Shown here piece by piece: positions 43,037 through 52,115 of a stretch of DNA of 64,000 nucleotides (position 1 is the first letter of the stretch; the number at the start of each line of letters is the position of its first letter). A program made the position numbers and the translations under genes. The DNA is from Archangium_A sp049322495 (GTDB taxonomy: Bacteria; Myxococcota; Myxococcia; Myxococcales; Myxococcaceae), in NCBI GenBank assembly GCA_049322495.1, contig JBMORD010000145.1:46111-110110 (forward strand), written 5' to 3'. Below the pieces are notes generated by a model that worked only from the letters and a program-made list of their open reading frames with translations, searched no databases and was not told the origin of the DNA.

Positions 43037-43909
43037 TCAGTGCGCGGCGAGGATCGGCCCCTTGCCCGTGAAGTCGAAGAGGAACGGCGCGAGCAGCGGC
43101 AGGCGGAAGTTCGCGTACAGCACCCCCTCGACGCGCGGCGCGTCGCGGAAGCCGAAGTTGACGCCCGCGGTGAGCTCGAACCAGTCGGTGAAGAGCCAGC
43201 CCGTCTTGAGCCCGAGGATGACCGGCTTGTCGTCGCGCTGCCAGCCGACGTAGCCGCGCACCTGCACCTCCGCGAGCAGCCGCTGCGAGAGCGAGCGTGT
43301 CGAGACGGCCAGGCCCCAGGTGATGGCGTCGTTCTGGCCCGACTCGCCCTGCTGCCAGATCCAGTACCCGCCCATCGCGAGGAGGTCGAGCTGCAGCGCC
43401 TGCACCGGCAGCCGCTCGCCGACGAGGAACTCGAGGAGGTACGCGGGGCCGTCGGTGAAGCGCCGCTCCTCGTAGCCCTTGCCGGTGGTGCTCTTGGTGA
43501 GCGCGCGGAAGCCGATCTTCGGCAGCCCCTCGCCGAGGTCGGCCAGCATCAGCTTGAAGCCGAAGCGGAGGTCGGCCTTCGTCACGCCCTCGGTCTTCGT
43601 GAGCAGCCACTCCTCGCGCGTCTGCGGTGACGACCACCACAGCTCGACCGGGCTGCCCTCGAAGTACGCGCTGATCCACTTGCCGAACGGGGTGATCAGC
43701 CGTGCCTGCGGGAGCAGCGAGACGTCGTACCTCCAGCCCTGCGCGGCCTGCGCCCCGAGCTGAAAGAGGGTGTACTTCTCGGTCCACGGCGGCTCGATGG
43801 CGAAGCCCGCCACCGCGTTGGAGCCCATGGTGCCCGGGTTCATCCACCACGAGCGCGCGTGGGAGGTCGCGGACAGCAGCACGGCGAGCAGGAGGAGCGG
43901 GCGGCGCAT
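43037..43909 (-). CDS. Predicted outer-membrane beta-barrel protein
   Basis: A 290-residue protein. ATG 43909 has GGAG eight bases upstream and gives the signal MRRPLLLLAVLLSATSHARS; an ATG five codons upstream is less likely. The body has alternating amphipathic strands rich in Trp/Tyr/Gly (for example WRYDVSLLPQARL, LRFGFKLMLAD, GYWIWQQGE, GYVGWQRDDKP) with a C-terminal strand FLFDFTGKG. It looks like a non-porin barrel or transport-associated surface protein. Its stop abuts the convergent SulP stop. Confidence 0.65.
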   Translation of the reverse strand: MRRPLLLLAVLLSATSHARSWWMNPGTMGSNAVAGFAIEPPWTEKYTLFQLGAQAAQGWRYDVSLLPQARLITPFGKWISAYFEGSPVELWWSSPQTREEWLLTKTEGVTKADLRFGFKLMLADLGEGLPKIGFRALTKSTTGKGYEERRFTDGPAYLLEFLVGERLPVQALQLDLLAMGGYWIWQQGESGQNDAITWGLAVSTRSLSQRLLAEVQVRGYVGWQRDDKPVILGLKTGWLFTDWFELTAGVNFGFRDAPRVEGVLYANFRLPLLAPFLFDFTGKGPILAAH

Positions 43910-43970
43910 CGGGTCGCGCTCCATAGCGCGTGGACCGATGCCCCGTCAGGCGGTCTCGCGAGGTTCCTGC

Positions 43971-44516
43971 TCACCGCGTCGCGGGCGCGAAGCGATCGCG
44001 GAACAGCTTGCCGGTGCCCGCGCCTTCTTCGCTCTTCTCGTCGAGCGTCAGCGAGGGGCCCTGCTCACCCTTGCGCGCCGTGGGCTGAGCGGTGGTCAGC
44101 TCCACCGCTCCACCGCGAGCGTCGGTGCCGCTCCTGCCGTTGTTGGAGACCCCGGCGAGGCGGGCCATCGCGCGGTTGGCGTCGAGGTGCAGCGACGACT
44201 GCGCCTCGGGGCTCCAGGTGAGCAGCTTCAGGCCGACGAAGCCCTCGGAGAACGCGAGGAGGCTGGCGCGTGCTCCGGCTTCCTTCGTGCCCGCCTCGAC
44301 GGTGAGGCCTTCGCCCGTGAGCGTGGTCGTCTTCCCGTTCAGGGTGAGCACGATGCGGTCGGCCTTGAGCTCTCGCGCGGTGAGGTCGCTCGGGCCGTGC
44401 GGCGCAGCGCCCATCAGCACCACGCCCGCGAGCCCCGCGCCGAGCACCGCGACGGTGGCCTGGAGGCGGCGGACGGAGCGCTGCATCGACGCGAGCTGGT
44501 CGTGAAGGTCGTTCAT
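43971..44516 (-). CDS. Membrane-anchored protein with short beta-repeat region
   Basis: A 181-residue protein: a cytosolic helix of about 18 residues, one TM helix (about 20-40; VAVLGAGLAGVVLMGA), then a region with short beta strands (TARELKADRIVLTLNGKTTTLTGEG, ASLLAFSEGFVGLKLLT) ending in a disordered tail. Similar single-TM proteins in Myxococcota have no known function. It diverges from the two-TM/KdpD-like operon. Confidence 0.6.
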   Translation of the reverse strand: MNDLHDQLASMQRSVRRLQATVAVLGAGLAGVVLMGAAPHGPSDLTARELKADRIVLTLNGKTTTLTGEGLTVEAGTKEAGARASLLAFSEGFVGLKLLTWSPEAQSSLHLDANRAMARLAGVSNNGRSGTDARGGAVELTTAQPTARKGEQGPSLTLDEKSEEGAGTGKLFRDRFAPATR

Positions 44517-44582
44517 GGCTCCGCAGCCTACGATCGAAGGTGCGAGGGAATTCACGCTGAGGACGGATGCCCCGCGGGGAGC

Positions 44583-44631
44583 CTTGAGGGCTTCTTGATG
44601 CGCGCGCGGCCTCCTTTGACCCGTCCCTGAG
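44583..44631 (+). promoter_or_regulatory. Direct-repeat operator and promoter block upstream of the KdpD/KdpE-like operon
   Basis: CTTGAGG-N4-CTTGATG direct repeats (44583-44600) with 11-bp spacing end exactly 54 bases before the ATG at 44655. Next comes TTTGACCCGTCCCTGAG (44615-44631). The same arrangement and distance occurs upstream of kup. Eleven-bp direct repeats are the usual site style of OmpR/KdpE-family regulators, so self-regulation by the KdpE-like protein is inferred. Confidence 0.65.
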
Positions 44632-44654
44632 GTGGGCGGCGCTACGTCAGCACC

Positions 44655-44903
44655 ATGCGCGAAGTGCTCGCCGAGCAGCTCGACCGTGCCCTGGCGCTGG
44701 AGGCCGCCATCGAGGCGCGCACCCGGCGGGTAGCGCTCACCGCGGTGCTCTCCGCGCCGGTGGGGGTGCTCGCGGCATGGCCCGGGCTCTTCTCCGACGT
44801 CGGGCGCCGCGCGGTGCTCACCTTCTGGAGCTTCTCGGCCGTCGCCTCGCTCGTGGCGCTGGTCGACGAGTGGCGGCTCCGCCTCACGGCGTGGCGGCGC
44901 TGA
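44655..44903 (+). CDS. Small two-TM protein, first gene of the KdpD/KdpE-like operon
   Basis: An 82-residue protein with a charged amphipathic start (MREVLAEQLDRALALEAAIEARTRR) and two hydrophobic helices (about 27-45 and 52-70). No family recognised. Its start sits 54 bases from the direct-repeat operator shared with kup, and the kinase gene follows after 25 bases, so it may be a small regulator or co-sensor of the kinase. Confidence 0.6.
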   Translation: MREVLAEQLDRALALEAAIEARTRRVALTAVLSAPVGVLAAWPGLFSDVGRRAVLTFWSFSAVASLVALVDEWRLRLTAWRR

Positions 44904-44928
44904 GCCCCGTTGGGAGTATGACGCGGGC

Positions 44929-46008
44929 GTGTCCACCAGCGCCCAGCGCCCCCGGCGGGTCCGCGACGTCGTCGCGACGGTCGGCCTCGTGGGCCTCGCC
45001 ACCGGCCTCGGGCTCCTCGTGCGCCCGCACCTCGCCGAGGCCGACTTCGTGATGCTGTACCTGCTGGCCATCGTCACCGCGGCCACCCGCTTCGGCCGCG
45101 GCCCGGCGCTCGTCGCGTCGGCGCTCTCGGTGCTGGCCTTCGACTTCTTCTTCGTGACGCCGCACCTCACCTTCGAGTTCTCCGAGCAGCGCCACCTGCT
45201 GACCTTCATCACCATGTTCGTGGTGGGCCTCATCATCAGCGCCCTCGCGGAGGCCGCGCGCACCGCGGCGCGCAAGGCCCAGACCGAGGAGCTGCGCAGC
45301 TCGATCCTGAGCGCGGTGTCGCACGATCTCCGCACCCCGCTGGCGGCCATCACCGGGGCGGCCACCACGCTCCGCGAGCGCTGGCCCGGCCTCGAGCCGT
45401 CGCAGCGCGAGGAGCTGGTGGGGGCGATCTGCGACGAGGCGGAGCGGCTCGAGCGGCTGGTGGGCAACCTCCTGGACATGTCGCGCCTCGAGGCGGGCGT
45501 GCTGGAGCTCAAGCGCGAGTGGGTGCCGCTGGAGGAGATGGTGGGCGTCGCGCTCGAACGCCTCGAGGTGCCGCTGCGCCATCGACGGGTGAGCGTCGCG
45601 CTGCCGGAGGCGCTGCCGCTGGTCTCGGTCGACGCGGTGCTGCTCGAGCAGGTGTTCGTGAACCTCCTCGAGAACGCGGTGAAGTACACCCCGGCCGACG
45701 CGGCGCTGTGGTTGTCGGCGCGCGCGCTCGACGGCGCGGTCGAGGTGACGCTCGACGACGCGGGCCCGGGCCTCCCGCCGGGCACCGAGCAGCGCATCTT
45801 CGAGAAGTTCTACCGCGCGAGCCCGGAGCGCGGCTCGGGCGCGGGCCTGGGGCTGGCCATCGCGCGCGGCATCGTCGAGGCGCACGGCGGCACGCTCACC
45901 GCGGGACCGTCGCCGCAGGGCGGGGCGCGCTTCACGCTCACGCTGCCCCTGCCGGGTGAAGCGCCCGTCGTCCCGGCCGAGCAGGAGCCGGGGAGGAGCC
46001 CCGCATGA
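44929..46008 (+). CDS. KdpD-like sensor histidine kinase lacking the N-terminal cytosolic sensor region
   Basis: A 359-residue kinase starting at GTG. Residues about 12-110 contain four TM helices of the KdpD/DUF4118 type (FVMLYLLAIVTAATRFG, ALSVLAFDFFFVTP). The HisKA domain has SAVSHDLRTPLAAITG with His near residue 132; the ATPase domain has N box EQVFVNLLENAVKYTP, DAGPGLP and GAGLGLAIARGI. Full KdpD is about 900 residues and carries an N-terminal KdpD and USP-like domain; both are missing here. The RR gene overlaps its stop (ATGA). Confidence 0.88.
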   Translation: MSTSAQRPRRVRDVVATVGLVGLATGLGLLVRPHLAEADFVMLYLLAIVTAATRFGRGPALVASALSVLAFDFFFVTPHLTFEFSEQRHLLTFITMFVVGLIISALAEAARTAARKAQTEELRSSILSAVSHDLRTPLAAITGAATTLRERWPGLEPSQREELVGAICDEAERLERLVGNLLDMSRLEAGVLELKREWVPLEEMVGVALERLEVPLRHRRVSVALPEALPLVSVDAVLLEQVFVNLLENAVKYTPADAALWLSARALDGAVEVTLDDAGPGLPPGTEQRIFEKFYRASPERGSGAGLGLAIARGIVEAHGGTLTAGPSPQGGARFTLTLPLPGEAPVVPAEQEPGRSPA

Positions 46009-46721
46009 CCGCCGGACCCACGGTGCTGCTCATCGAAGACGAGGCGCAGATGCGCCGCTTCCTCCGCGCGTCGCTCGGCTCGCAGGGCTTCCGCGTGGTG
46101 GAGGCCGCCAGCGCCGCCGAGGGCCTGTCGCTCGCCACCAGCCACAACCCGGAGCTGATCATCCTCGACCTCGGGCTGCCCGACGAAGATGGCCTCAGCC
46201 TCACCAGGCGGCTGCGCGAGTGGGCGCGCACGCCGATCATCGTCATCTCCGCGCGCGGCCGGGAGGCGAACAAGGTCGAGGCGCTCGACGCGGGCGCTGA
46301 CGACTACCTCACCAAGCCCTTCGGGGTGAACGAGCTGCTGGCGCGCATGCGCGTTGCGCTCCGGCACGCGGCGCAGGTGCAGGGCACGCAGTCGCCGGTG
46401 CTCGAGGTGGGGCCGCTGCGCATCGACCTCTCCCGCCGTGAGGTGAAGCTCGACGGCGCGGAGGTGCACCTCACGCCCATCGAGTACCGGCTCCTGACGC
46501 TGCTCGCGCAGCACGCGGGGAAGGTGCTGACGCACTCGCACCTGCTCCGCGAGGTGTGGGGGCCGGGGCACGCCGAGCAGACGCACTACCTGCGGGTGTA
46601 CATGGCGCAGCTGCGCCGCAAGCTCGAGCCCGACCCCACGCGCCCGCGGCTGCTGCGCACCGAGCCGGGCATCGGCTACCGCCTGCGCGACGACGTCCCG
46701 GGAGCCGCGGGCGCTCCCTGA
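46005..46721 (+). CDS. KdpE-like OmpR-family response regulator
   Basis: A 238-residue protein. Receiver: LLIEDE, phospho-acceptor Asp55 in LIILDLGLPDEDG, conserved Lys in YLTKPFG. C-terminal winged helix (about 130-230): LTPIEYRLLTLLAQHAGKVLTHSHLLREVWG, YLRVYMAQLRRKLE, RTEPGIGYRL. Typical KdpE length. Probable target: the direct repeats upstream of its own operon and of kup. Four-base overlap with the kinase gene. Confidence 0.9.
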   Translation: MTAGPTVLLIEDEAQMRRFLRASLGSQGFRVVEAASAAEGLSLATSHNPELIILDLGLPDEDGLSLTRRLREWARTPIIVISARGREANKVEALDAGADDYLTKPFGVNELLARMRVALRHAAQVQGTQSPVLEVGPLRIDLSRREVKLDGAEVHLTPIEYRLLTLLAQHAGKVLTHSHLLREVWGPGHAEQTHYLRVYMAQLRRKLEPDPTRPRLLRTEPGIGYRLRDDVPGAAGAP

Positions 46722-46728
46722 GCGATGG

Positions 46729-48243
46729 CTACCGCGCGGCGCGGAGCCGCGTCAGGCCGGCTTCGGTGCCGATCAGCAGCTCGCCCTCTGACCAGCTGAG
46801 CGCCGAGGTGCGCTCATCGGCCACGGGCTCGGTCAGCGCCGTCACCGCCCCGGTCTCCGCGTCGAAGTGCGCCACGCCGCCCAGCGTGCCCACCAGCGCG
46901 CCGCGGGGCGTGAGGGCGACCGCGGTCACCATGAGGCTGGGGAGCCCCGTCGTGACGCGCGTCCACCGCGCCCCGTCGAACCAGGTGAAGCCGTTGGTGC
47001 ACGAGCCCACCACCGCGCGCGCCGGCTCGACCGCCAGGGCGGTGACCCAGTTGTCGGTCAGCTCGCGCCCGTCGTGAAAGCGGGTCCAGTCCGCGCCGTC
47101 GAAGCGGATCAGCCCGCGATCTTCACTGGCGAACCACAGCGCGCTCCCCGCGCGGCGCGACAGGCTCGGGTGCGCGGCCCAGCCCTCCGGCGTGCGCACG
47201 CGCGAGCGCAGCCGCGGCCCCTGCTTCGCGTCGGTGGACACCAGCGAGGCGCCGCGCCCGTCCATCACCCACAGGCCCTCCGCCGTGCGCTGCAGGCCCA
47301 GCACCGAGAGCCGCTCGAGGCCCAGCGGGTTGCGGCCGCCGAAGGCGAACTGCGTCCACGCGCGGCCGTCGAAGTGCGCCAGGCCTGCCGTGGTGGCGAC
47401 GAAGAGCTGTCGCCCGTCGATGGCCACCGCCGTCACCTCGTCGCTCGGCAGCGCCGGCTTGTGGGCGCGGACCCAGCGCCCGCCTTCGGTCCAGCACACG
47501 CCGCGGTCGAAGGTGCCGACCACCAGCATCGCGCCTGCGCGCGCCAGCGCGGTGACGTGGTTGCCGCAGAGCTGCCCGCGCGGGGTGACGCGGCGCCCCT
47601 CGCGGTGCACGCCGTCGCCGCGCGTGCCGAGCCAGCGCACGCCCGCTCGCTCGAGCGCCGCTTCGGCAGGCACGCCGTCGCGGCGGAGCTCCTCGAGGCG
47701 GCCCTCGCGGAGCACGAAGCGCCCCTCGCCGGCGTCGATGTGCAGCACCTCGCCGTCCTCGACGAGCGACAACACCGCGCCCGGCACCGCGCGCACCACC
47801 GACCCATCGGCGACGCGGAACACGCGCCCGTCGGCGCTCCCGGCGAAGCGCTCCGAGAACGCGGTCCAGGTGACGCCCTCCGGGAGCTGACGCTCGAGCG
47901 CCGCGAGGTGGGCGAGCACCTCGGCGCGCGTGCGGCCGGGCGGCACGGCGTGCCACGCGACGCGGCTCAGCCGCTCGATGGTCAGCGAGGGTGAGAGCAC
48001 CGCGAGGCCTCGCTCGGTGGCGACGAAGACCTCACCGCCGACCGCGCGCACCGCCCAGCAGCCGTGCGCCGGGAGCCCGTCTTCGACGTGCAGCGTGCGC
48101 AGCCAGGCGCCCGACGCGGCGAAGACGTCGAGGCCTCCTTCGGTGCAGGCCACCACGCGCTCGCCGAGGGGCGCGAGGCCGTGCACTGCCTCGGTGTTGG
48201 TGATGGACACCGTCAGCGCCAGCGCCGCGAAGGAGGCGAGCAT
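46729..48243 (-). CDS. Secreted beta-propeller protein
   Basis: A 504-residue protein; ATG 48243 gives a hydrophobic leader MLASFAALALTVS. The rest repeats a blade pattern such as GLAHFDGRAWTQF, GLIRFDGADWTRFHDG, GFTWFDGARWTRVTTGLP and LFVATTAGL, as in the ligand-binding propeller of two-component regulator-propeller proteins. No kinase or output domain is attached. The start lies four bases after the VIT/VWA stop, so the two are translated from one mRNA. Confidence 0.8.
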   Translation of the reverse strand: MLASFAALALTVSITNTEAVHGLAPLGERVVACTEGGLDVFAASGAWLRTLHVEDGLPAHGCWAVRAVGGEVFVATERGLAVLSPSLTIERLSRVAWHAVPPGRTRAEVLAHLAALERQLPEGVTWTAFSERFAGSADGRVFRVADGSVVRAVPGAVLSLVEDGEVLHIDAGEGRFVLREGRLEELRRDGVPAEAALERAGVRWLGTRGDGVHREGRRVTPRGQLCGNHVTALARAGAMLVVGTFDRGVCWTEGGRWVRAHKPALPSDEVTAVAIDGRQLFVATTAGLAHFDGRAWTQFAFGGRNPLGLERLSVLGLQRTAEGLWVMDGRGASLVSTDAKQGPRLRSRVRTPEGWAAHPSLSRRAGSALWFASEDRGLIRFDGADWTRFHDGRELTDNWVTALAVEPARAVVGSCTNGFTWFDGARWTRVTTGLPSLMVTAVALTPRGALVGTLGGVAHFDAETGAVTALTEPVADERTSALSWSEGELLIGTEAGLTRLRAAR

Positions 48244-48247
48244 CACG

Positions 48248-50713
48248 TCACCGCACCTCGAAGGGCTGGCGGACCTCGAAGCGGTTGCCTGCGCCATCGC
48301 GCGCCACGAAGACCAGCTCGTAGCGCCCCGGCTTCGCGCCCTTCGGCACCTCGAGCGTGCGCGTGAAGTGCACCTGGTCCCTGGTGTCGAGCAGCAGCTG
48401 CTCGTCGGAGAACAGCGCGCAGAAGACCGACAGCTCCTTCGTCGGCTCGAGGGCGTCGGCGCGCACCTGGAGCTTCCCGCCGGGCCGCACCACGCGCTGC
48501 TCGAGCGACACCGCGAAGTCGGGCGCCTTCGAGTCGAGGCGGTAGCGCACCTCGCGGCGCGACGTGGAGCCGTCGGCGTGCTCGACGACGACCTGCACCT
48601 CGTACCAGCCGTCCTTCACCGTCACCGGCACCAGGAAGCGCCCGCGCCACGCGTCGGTGGTGCGGTCGTAGACGAGCGGCTTCACCAGGCCGAACGGGAA
48701 CCACGCGGTGACCCGGCGCGCGCCCTTCGGGGCCTTCACGGTGATGAGCGGATCTCCGGGTGGAATCTCCTCGCGCGAGAGCTCGCCGAACACGCCGGCG
48801 TACGAGGTGCCTTCGGGGAGCTCGACGGGCACTGCCTCGGTGACGGTCTTCGAGGGGTCGACGCGCACCACCTCCTCGACCGCGACGAATGAGGTGTACT
48901 TGCTCATCAGCGAGTACTCGAGCGCGGTCTCGGTGATGGCCTTGACCACCTCCGGCTGCTCGCCGCGGTAGTTGAGCTCGGTGAGCTCCTGAATGCGCTG
49001 CCGTGCCCACAACGAAGGCAGCGCCGCGTTGGCCGGCTCCACCTCGGGCAGGGTGACCTTCACCTCGAAGGTGCGGGGCTGACCACGCACCTCGCCGCTG
49101 ATCCGCACCACACCCGAGCCGGCGCCGCGGTACTTCGCGACGAGGAAGAGCGCCTGCCCCTCGAAGAGATCGCCCAGGCGCTGCGGGTACACCGCCTCGA
49201 GCGGGAGCGTGCCGGGGTCGACCGAGAGCGAGGTCAGCACCGGGCCGCGGATGCGCTGCTCGAACTCGCGGGCCACCTCCTCTTCTGGCCGGCGGAGGTT
49301 GACGAAGGTCGCGCTGCCGTTGCCCAGCTCGCCCATCGAGCGCACGAGGTGTCGGTTGACGTCGTTGCCCACGCCGACGCCGAAGAGGCGCGTCTGTTTG
49401 CGCAGCGCCTTCTGCAGCTGCCCGAGCACGTAGTCGTCGCCGCCGATGAGGCCGTCGGTGAAGAACATCACCATGCGCAGCCGCGCTGGATCGTTCGGCG
49501 GCAGCATCGCCTCCTGCACCGCGATGTTCACGTCGGTGCCGCCGCCACCCCAGAAGGTGCTCACGTACGCACGCGCGCGCTCGACGTTCTCAGGCGTGGC
49601 GGGCACCGCGGCCGGTGCGAACTTCGTGACCGAGGTGTCGAAGTTGAGCACCTGGAAGGTGTCTTCCGGGCGGAGGTGGGCCAGCACCTCGCGAGCGATG
49701 GCCTTCGACTTCTCGATGGGCGCGCCCGACTGGGAGCACGAGGTGTCGAGCACGAAGTAGAGCTCGCGGGGCACCACCTCCGCGTCGCTCGGCGCGAGCT
49801 GCGGCTGCAGCATCAGCAGGAGGTAGCCCTCGTCCTTCCCCGGCGCGTGGTGCGTGAGGGCCGCGGCGCGGATGCTCTGGCCCGCGGTGCGCCACTGGAG
49901 GGTGAAGGTCTTGTTGGGGATGGAGTCGTGCCTGCTCAGCTCGACCCGGGTCGCGCCGTCGAGCGCGTGAGAGACGCTCACCTCGTGAGAGGTGGAGCGC
50001 ACCTGCTCGACGGGCTGGCCGGGCGGGAAGCGCACCGTGAGGCCGATGTCGTGGCCCGAGCGCACCTGCGGCGGCAGCACCGGCGGCGAGAGGCGCGAGG
50101 CGTCGGGCACGGTGGTGGTGTCGGGGTGCGTGCCTTCGCCCTGCCGCGTGGCCAGCGGCTCGCCGCCCATGTACCGGGGCCCGACGGTCATCGGGAAGTC
50201 GAGCTGGTACCCGCCGGCCTCGAAGGTGAGCCGCTCGACGTAGTGCAGCGTCACGTGGATCTTCTCGCCAGGGAGGATGTTGGCGACCGATTGCGTGAAG
50301 ACGTTGGGCCGCTCCTGGTCGAGGAGCGCCGCGGTCTTTCCTTCGGCCTTCGCCTTCTCGTAGGTGTCGCGCGCCTGCTCGCGGGTCTTGATGACGCCGC
50401 GGATGACGCGGCCGCCGAGGTGGATCTCCATCGCGTCCACCGCGGCCTGCTCGGGCAGCGGGAAGACGTAGATGGCCTCGAGCGGCGAGCTGTAGGGGTT
50501 GCCGAAGGTCTGGGTGACGGTGACGGCCGCGAGGAAGCCCGAGACCTCTACCGCGACCTCGGTGTGCTCGAGGCTGAACTGCAGCGGGCCGGCCTGCTTG
50601 CCCTGCGCGTCGCGGAGCACCGCGTGGAGCTCCCCCTGGCCCAGCGCGCCGGGGCTGAGCGGTTGGGCGGCGACGACGAGCGACGACAGACAGGCGAGGA
50701 GGGCGAGACGCAT
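48248..50713 (-). CDS. VIT plus VWA domain exported protein
   Basis: An 821-residue protein with signal MRLALLACLSSLVVAAQ; AAGGAG precedes the ATG. VIT domain (about 25-165): VSGFLAAVTVTQTFGNPYSSPLEAIYVFPLPEQAAV and VIKTREQARDTYEKAKAEGKTAALLDQERPNVF. VWA domain (about 315-490) keeps a MIDAS: DTSCS near residue 321 and GGGTDVN. Beta-rich domains fill 500-820. Such proteins are inter-alpha-trypsin-inhibitor-like and bind partners through a metal ion. No sorting tail was seen. It is followed by the propeller gene. Confidence 0.9.
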   Translation of the reverse strand: MRLALLACLSSLVVAAQPLSPGALGQGELHAVLRDAQGKQAGPLQFSLEHTEVAVEVSGFLAAVTVTQTFGNPYSSPLEAIYVFPLPEQAAVDAMEIHLGGRVIRGVIKTREQARDTYEKAKAEGKTAALLDQERPNVFTQSVANILPGEKIHVTLHYVERLTFEAGGYQLDFPMTVGPRYMGGEPLATRQGEGTHPDTTTVPDASRLSPPVLPPQVRSGHDIGLTVRFPPGQPVEQVRSTSHEVSVSHALDGATRVELSRHDSIPNKTFTLQWRTAGQSIRAAALTHHAPGKDEGYLLLMLQPQLAPSDAEVVPRELYFVLDTSCSQSGAPIEKSKAIAREVLAHLRPEDTFQVLNFDTSVTKFAPAAVPATPENVERARAYVSTFWGGGGTDVNIAVQEAMLPPNDPARLRMVMFFTDGLIGGDDYVLGQLQKALRKQTRLFGVGVGNDVNRHLVRSMGELGNGSATFVNLRRPEEEVAREFEQRIRGPVLTSLSVDPGTLPLEAVYPQRLGDLFEGQALFLVAKYRGAGSGVVRISGEVRGQPRTFEVKVTLPEVEPANAALPSLWARQRIQELTELNYRGEQPEVVKAITETALEYSLMSKYTSFVAVEEVVRVDPSKTVTEAVPVELPEGTSYAGVFGELSREEIPPGDPLITVKAPKGARRVTAWFPFGLVKPLVYDRTTDAWRGRFLVPVTVKDGWYEVQVVVEHADGSTSRREVRYRLDSKAPDFAVSLEQRVVRPGGKLQVRADALEPTKELSVFCALFSDEQLLLDTRDQVHFTRTLEVPKGAKPGRYELVFVARDGAGNRFEVRQPFEVR

Positions 50714-50841
50714 CGAGAGGCTCCTTGAATTGGCCTCAGGCGTCAGTGCACGGCCGCGGCCAGCCCGCGACGACCCGGAATCCGGTGGGATGCTCGCGCG
50801 CGCGTGGCTGGTGGGCAGCGCGGACGTGCTTCCGCCGGGCC

Positions 50842-50857
50842 GCGGTCGATCGACCGC
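50842..50857 (-). repeat. Perfect 16-bp palindrome between anti-sigma and VIT/VWA genes
   Basis: GCGGTCGATCGACCGC starts 13 bases after the anti-sigma stop. As RNA it would give a 6-bp stem with a GAUC loop, without a U-run. It could be a weak terminator or a binding site controlling the VIT/VWA gene. Confidence 0.4.
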
Positions 50858-50870
50858 CTGCGCGACGACG

Positions 50871-51560
50871 TCACGGGAGCAGCAGGCTCTCCGGGAAGCG
50901 CTCCTTGAAGCGCGCGGTGCGCGCCTGAGCCTCGGCGTCGCGCCCGGCGGTCAGCAGCGCGCGGATCATCAGCGCCTCGCGCTCTTCGACCAGCCTCCCG
51001 TTCGCGAAGTCGCGCTCGTGCTGCGTGAGGGCGTCGAGGGCCGCGGCCGTCTCTCCCTTCGCGAGCGCGGCCCGGGCGACCTCGAGCAGCGCGCGTTCCG
51101 CGGAGAGCGAGAGGTCTCGCGCGCCGGGCCGCGGCGCGCCTGCATCGACCGTCGACGTCGTGACCTTCGGAGGCGCCGGCCGCGGCGCGGGCGTGGGCTC
51201 GGGCGCGGCGATCGGCGGCGGAGCCAGCGGCGCAGGTGCGGGCAGCGGCTCCGGCAGAGCACGCGGCGGCGCGAGGGCGACGCCCGCGTCCACGACCGGC
51301 GGCGGGGGTGGTCGCAGCACCGTGCGATCGAGCACCACGCCCAGCGCGACGCCCACCGTGAGGAGCCCGGCCGCGCCAGCAGCGAGCGCGAAGGGCGACG
51401 ACGTCGGCGGGACGGCGGGGGGCGTCATCGCGGCCGCCTGGGCGAAGGCGTCGGCGAGGCGCCCGGCCACGCGGTCCTCGAAGCCGGGCGGCGGCGCGGG
51501 CGTTCCGGCGTCGCGGAGCGCGGCGAGCGACTCGGGCAGCGGCGGCAGCTCTTCGCTCAT
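50871..51560 (-). CDS. Membrane-spanning anti-sigma factor-like protein with periplasmic TPR-like end
   Basis: A 229-residue protein whose ATG overlaps the sigma-factor stop. Short cytosolic N-terminus (about 1-50, ESLAALRDAG... GFEDRVAGRLADAF), one TM helix (about 57-78), a Pro-rich linker (about 84-130) and a C-terminal helical repeat (about 145-225; ALLEVARAALAKGETAAALDAL). No zinc-binding ZAS motif was seen, so the anti-sigma assignment rests on coupling, topology and layout known from Myxococcota. Confidence 0.7.
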   Translation of the reverse strand: MSEELPPLPESLAALRDAGTPAPPPGFEDRVAGRLADAFAQAAAMTPPAVPPTSSPFALAAGAAGLLTVGVALGVVLDRTVLRPPPPPVVDAGVALAPPRALPEPLPAPAPLAPPPIAAPEPTPAPRPAPPKVTTSTVDAGAPRPGARDLSLSAERALLEVARAALAKGETAAALDALTQHERDFANGRLVEEREALMIRALLTAGRDAEAQARTARFKERFPESLLLP

Positions 51561-52081
51561 CGCGCACCTCCCCGTTGCTCTTCTTCTCTGCGGAAGCGCT
51601 CCACGGCGCGGCTCACCTCTTCCCGCGCCAGCTTGAGCCGCGAGTAGGTGGTCGGCGCGGGCGCGCTCATGAGGCCCGAGACCTCCTGCACCGAGAGCCC
51701 CTCGAGCTCGTGGAGCACGAAGGCCACGCGCCGCTCCTCGGGGAGCGTGTCCAGCGCCCTGCGGAGCACCCGCTGCGCCTGCCGCCGCGCCACCGCCTCG
51801 TCCGGCGTCGGGTTCGGGTCGATCTCCTCTTCCTCCGGCAGTGGCGCGCCCGGCCGCTCGCGTCGCCGCGCTTCCGAGAAGAGGCGGAAGGCGATGCCCA
51901 GCAGCCACGGCCGGGCAGGGCGCGTCTGATCGAAGCTCGCCCAGCGCCGCGCTGCCGTCACGAAGACGTCGTGCACCAGGTCTTCCATCTCGCTCTCCCG
52001 CGCCCCGAGGCGCCAGAGGAAGCCGTAGAGCGGCCGCACCTCCTCGCGGTACAGGACCTCCAGTGAAACCGGTCCGCTCAT
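51557..52081 (-). CDS. ECF-type RNA polymerase sigma factor
   Basis: A 174-residue protein. Region 2: LYREEVRPLYGFLWRLGARESEMEDLVHDVFVTAARR and TRPARPWLLGIAFRLFSEARRR; region 4: LDTLPEERRVAFVLHELEGLSVQEVSGLM... TYSRLKLAREEV. The ATG at 52081 gives a normal ECF length. It is translationally coupled to the putative anti-sigma gene, and follows the OMP gene by 34 bases. Confidence 0.92.
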   Translation of the reverse strand: MSGPVSLEVLYREEVRPLYGFLWRLGARESEMEDLVHDVFVTAARRWASFDQTRPARPWLLGIAFRLFSEARRRERPGAPLPEEEEIDPNPTPDEAVARRQAQRVLRRALDTLPEERRVAFVLHELEGLSVQEVSGLMSAPAPTTYSRLKLAREEVSRAVERFRREEEQRGGAR

Positions 52082-52115
52082 GCTTCCGCCCTGTCTTGGC
52101 ACGAGGGGTCCGAAT

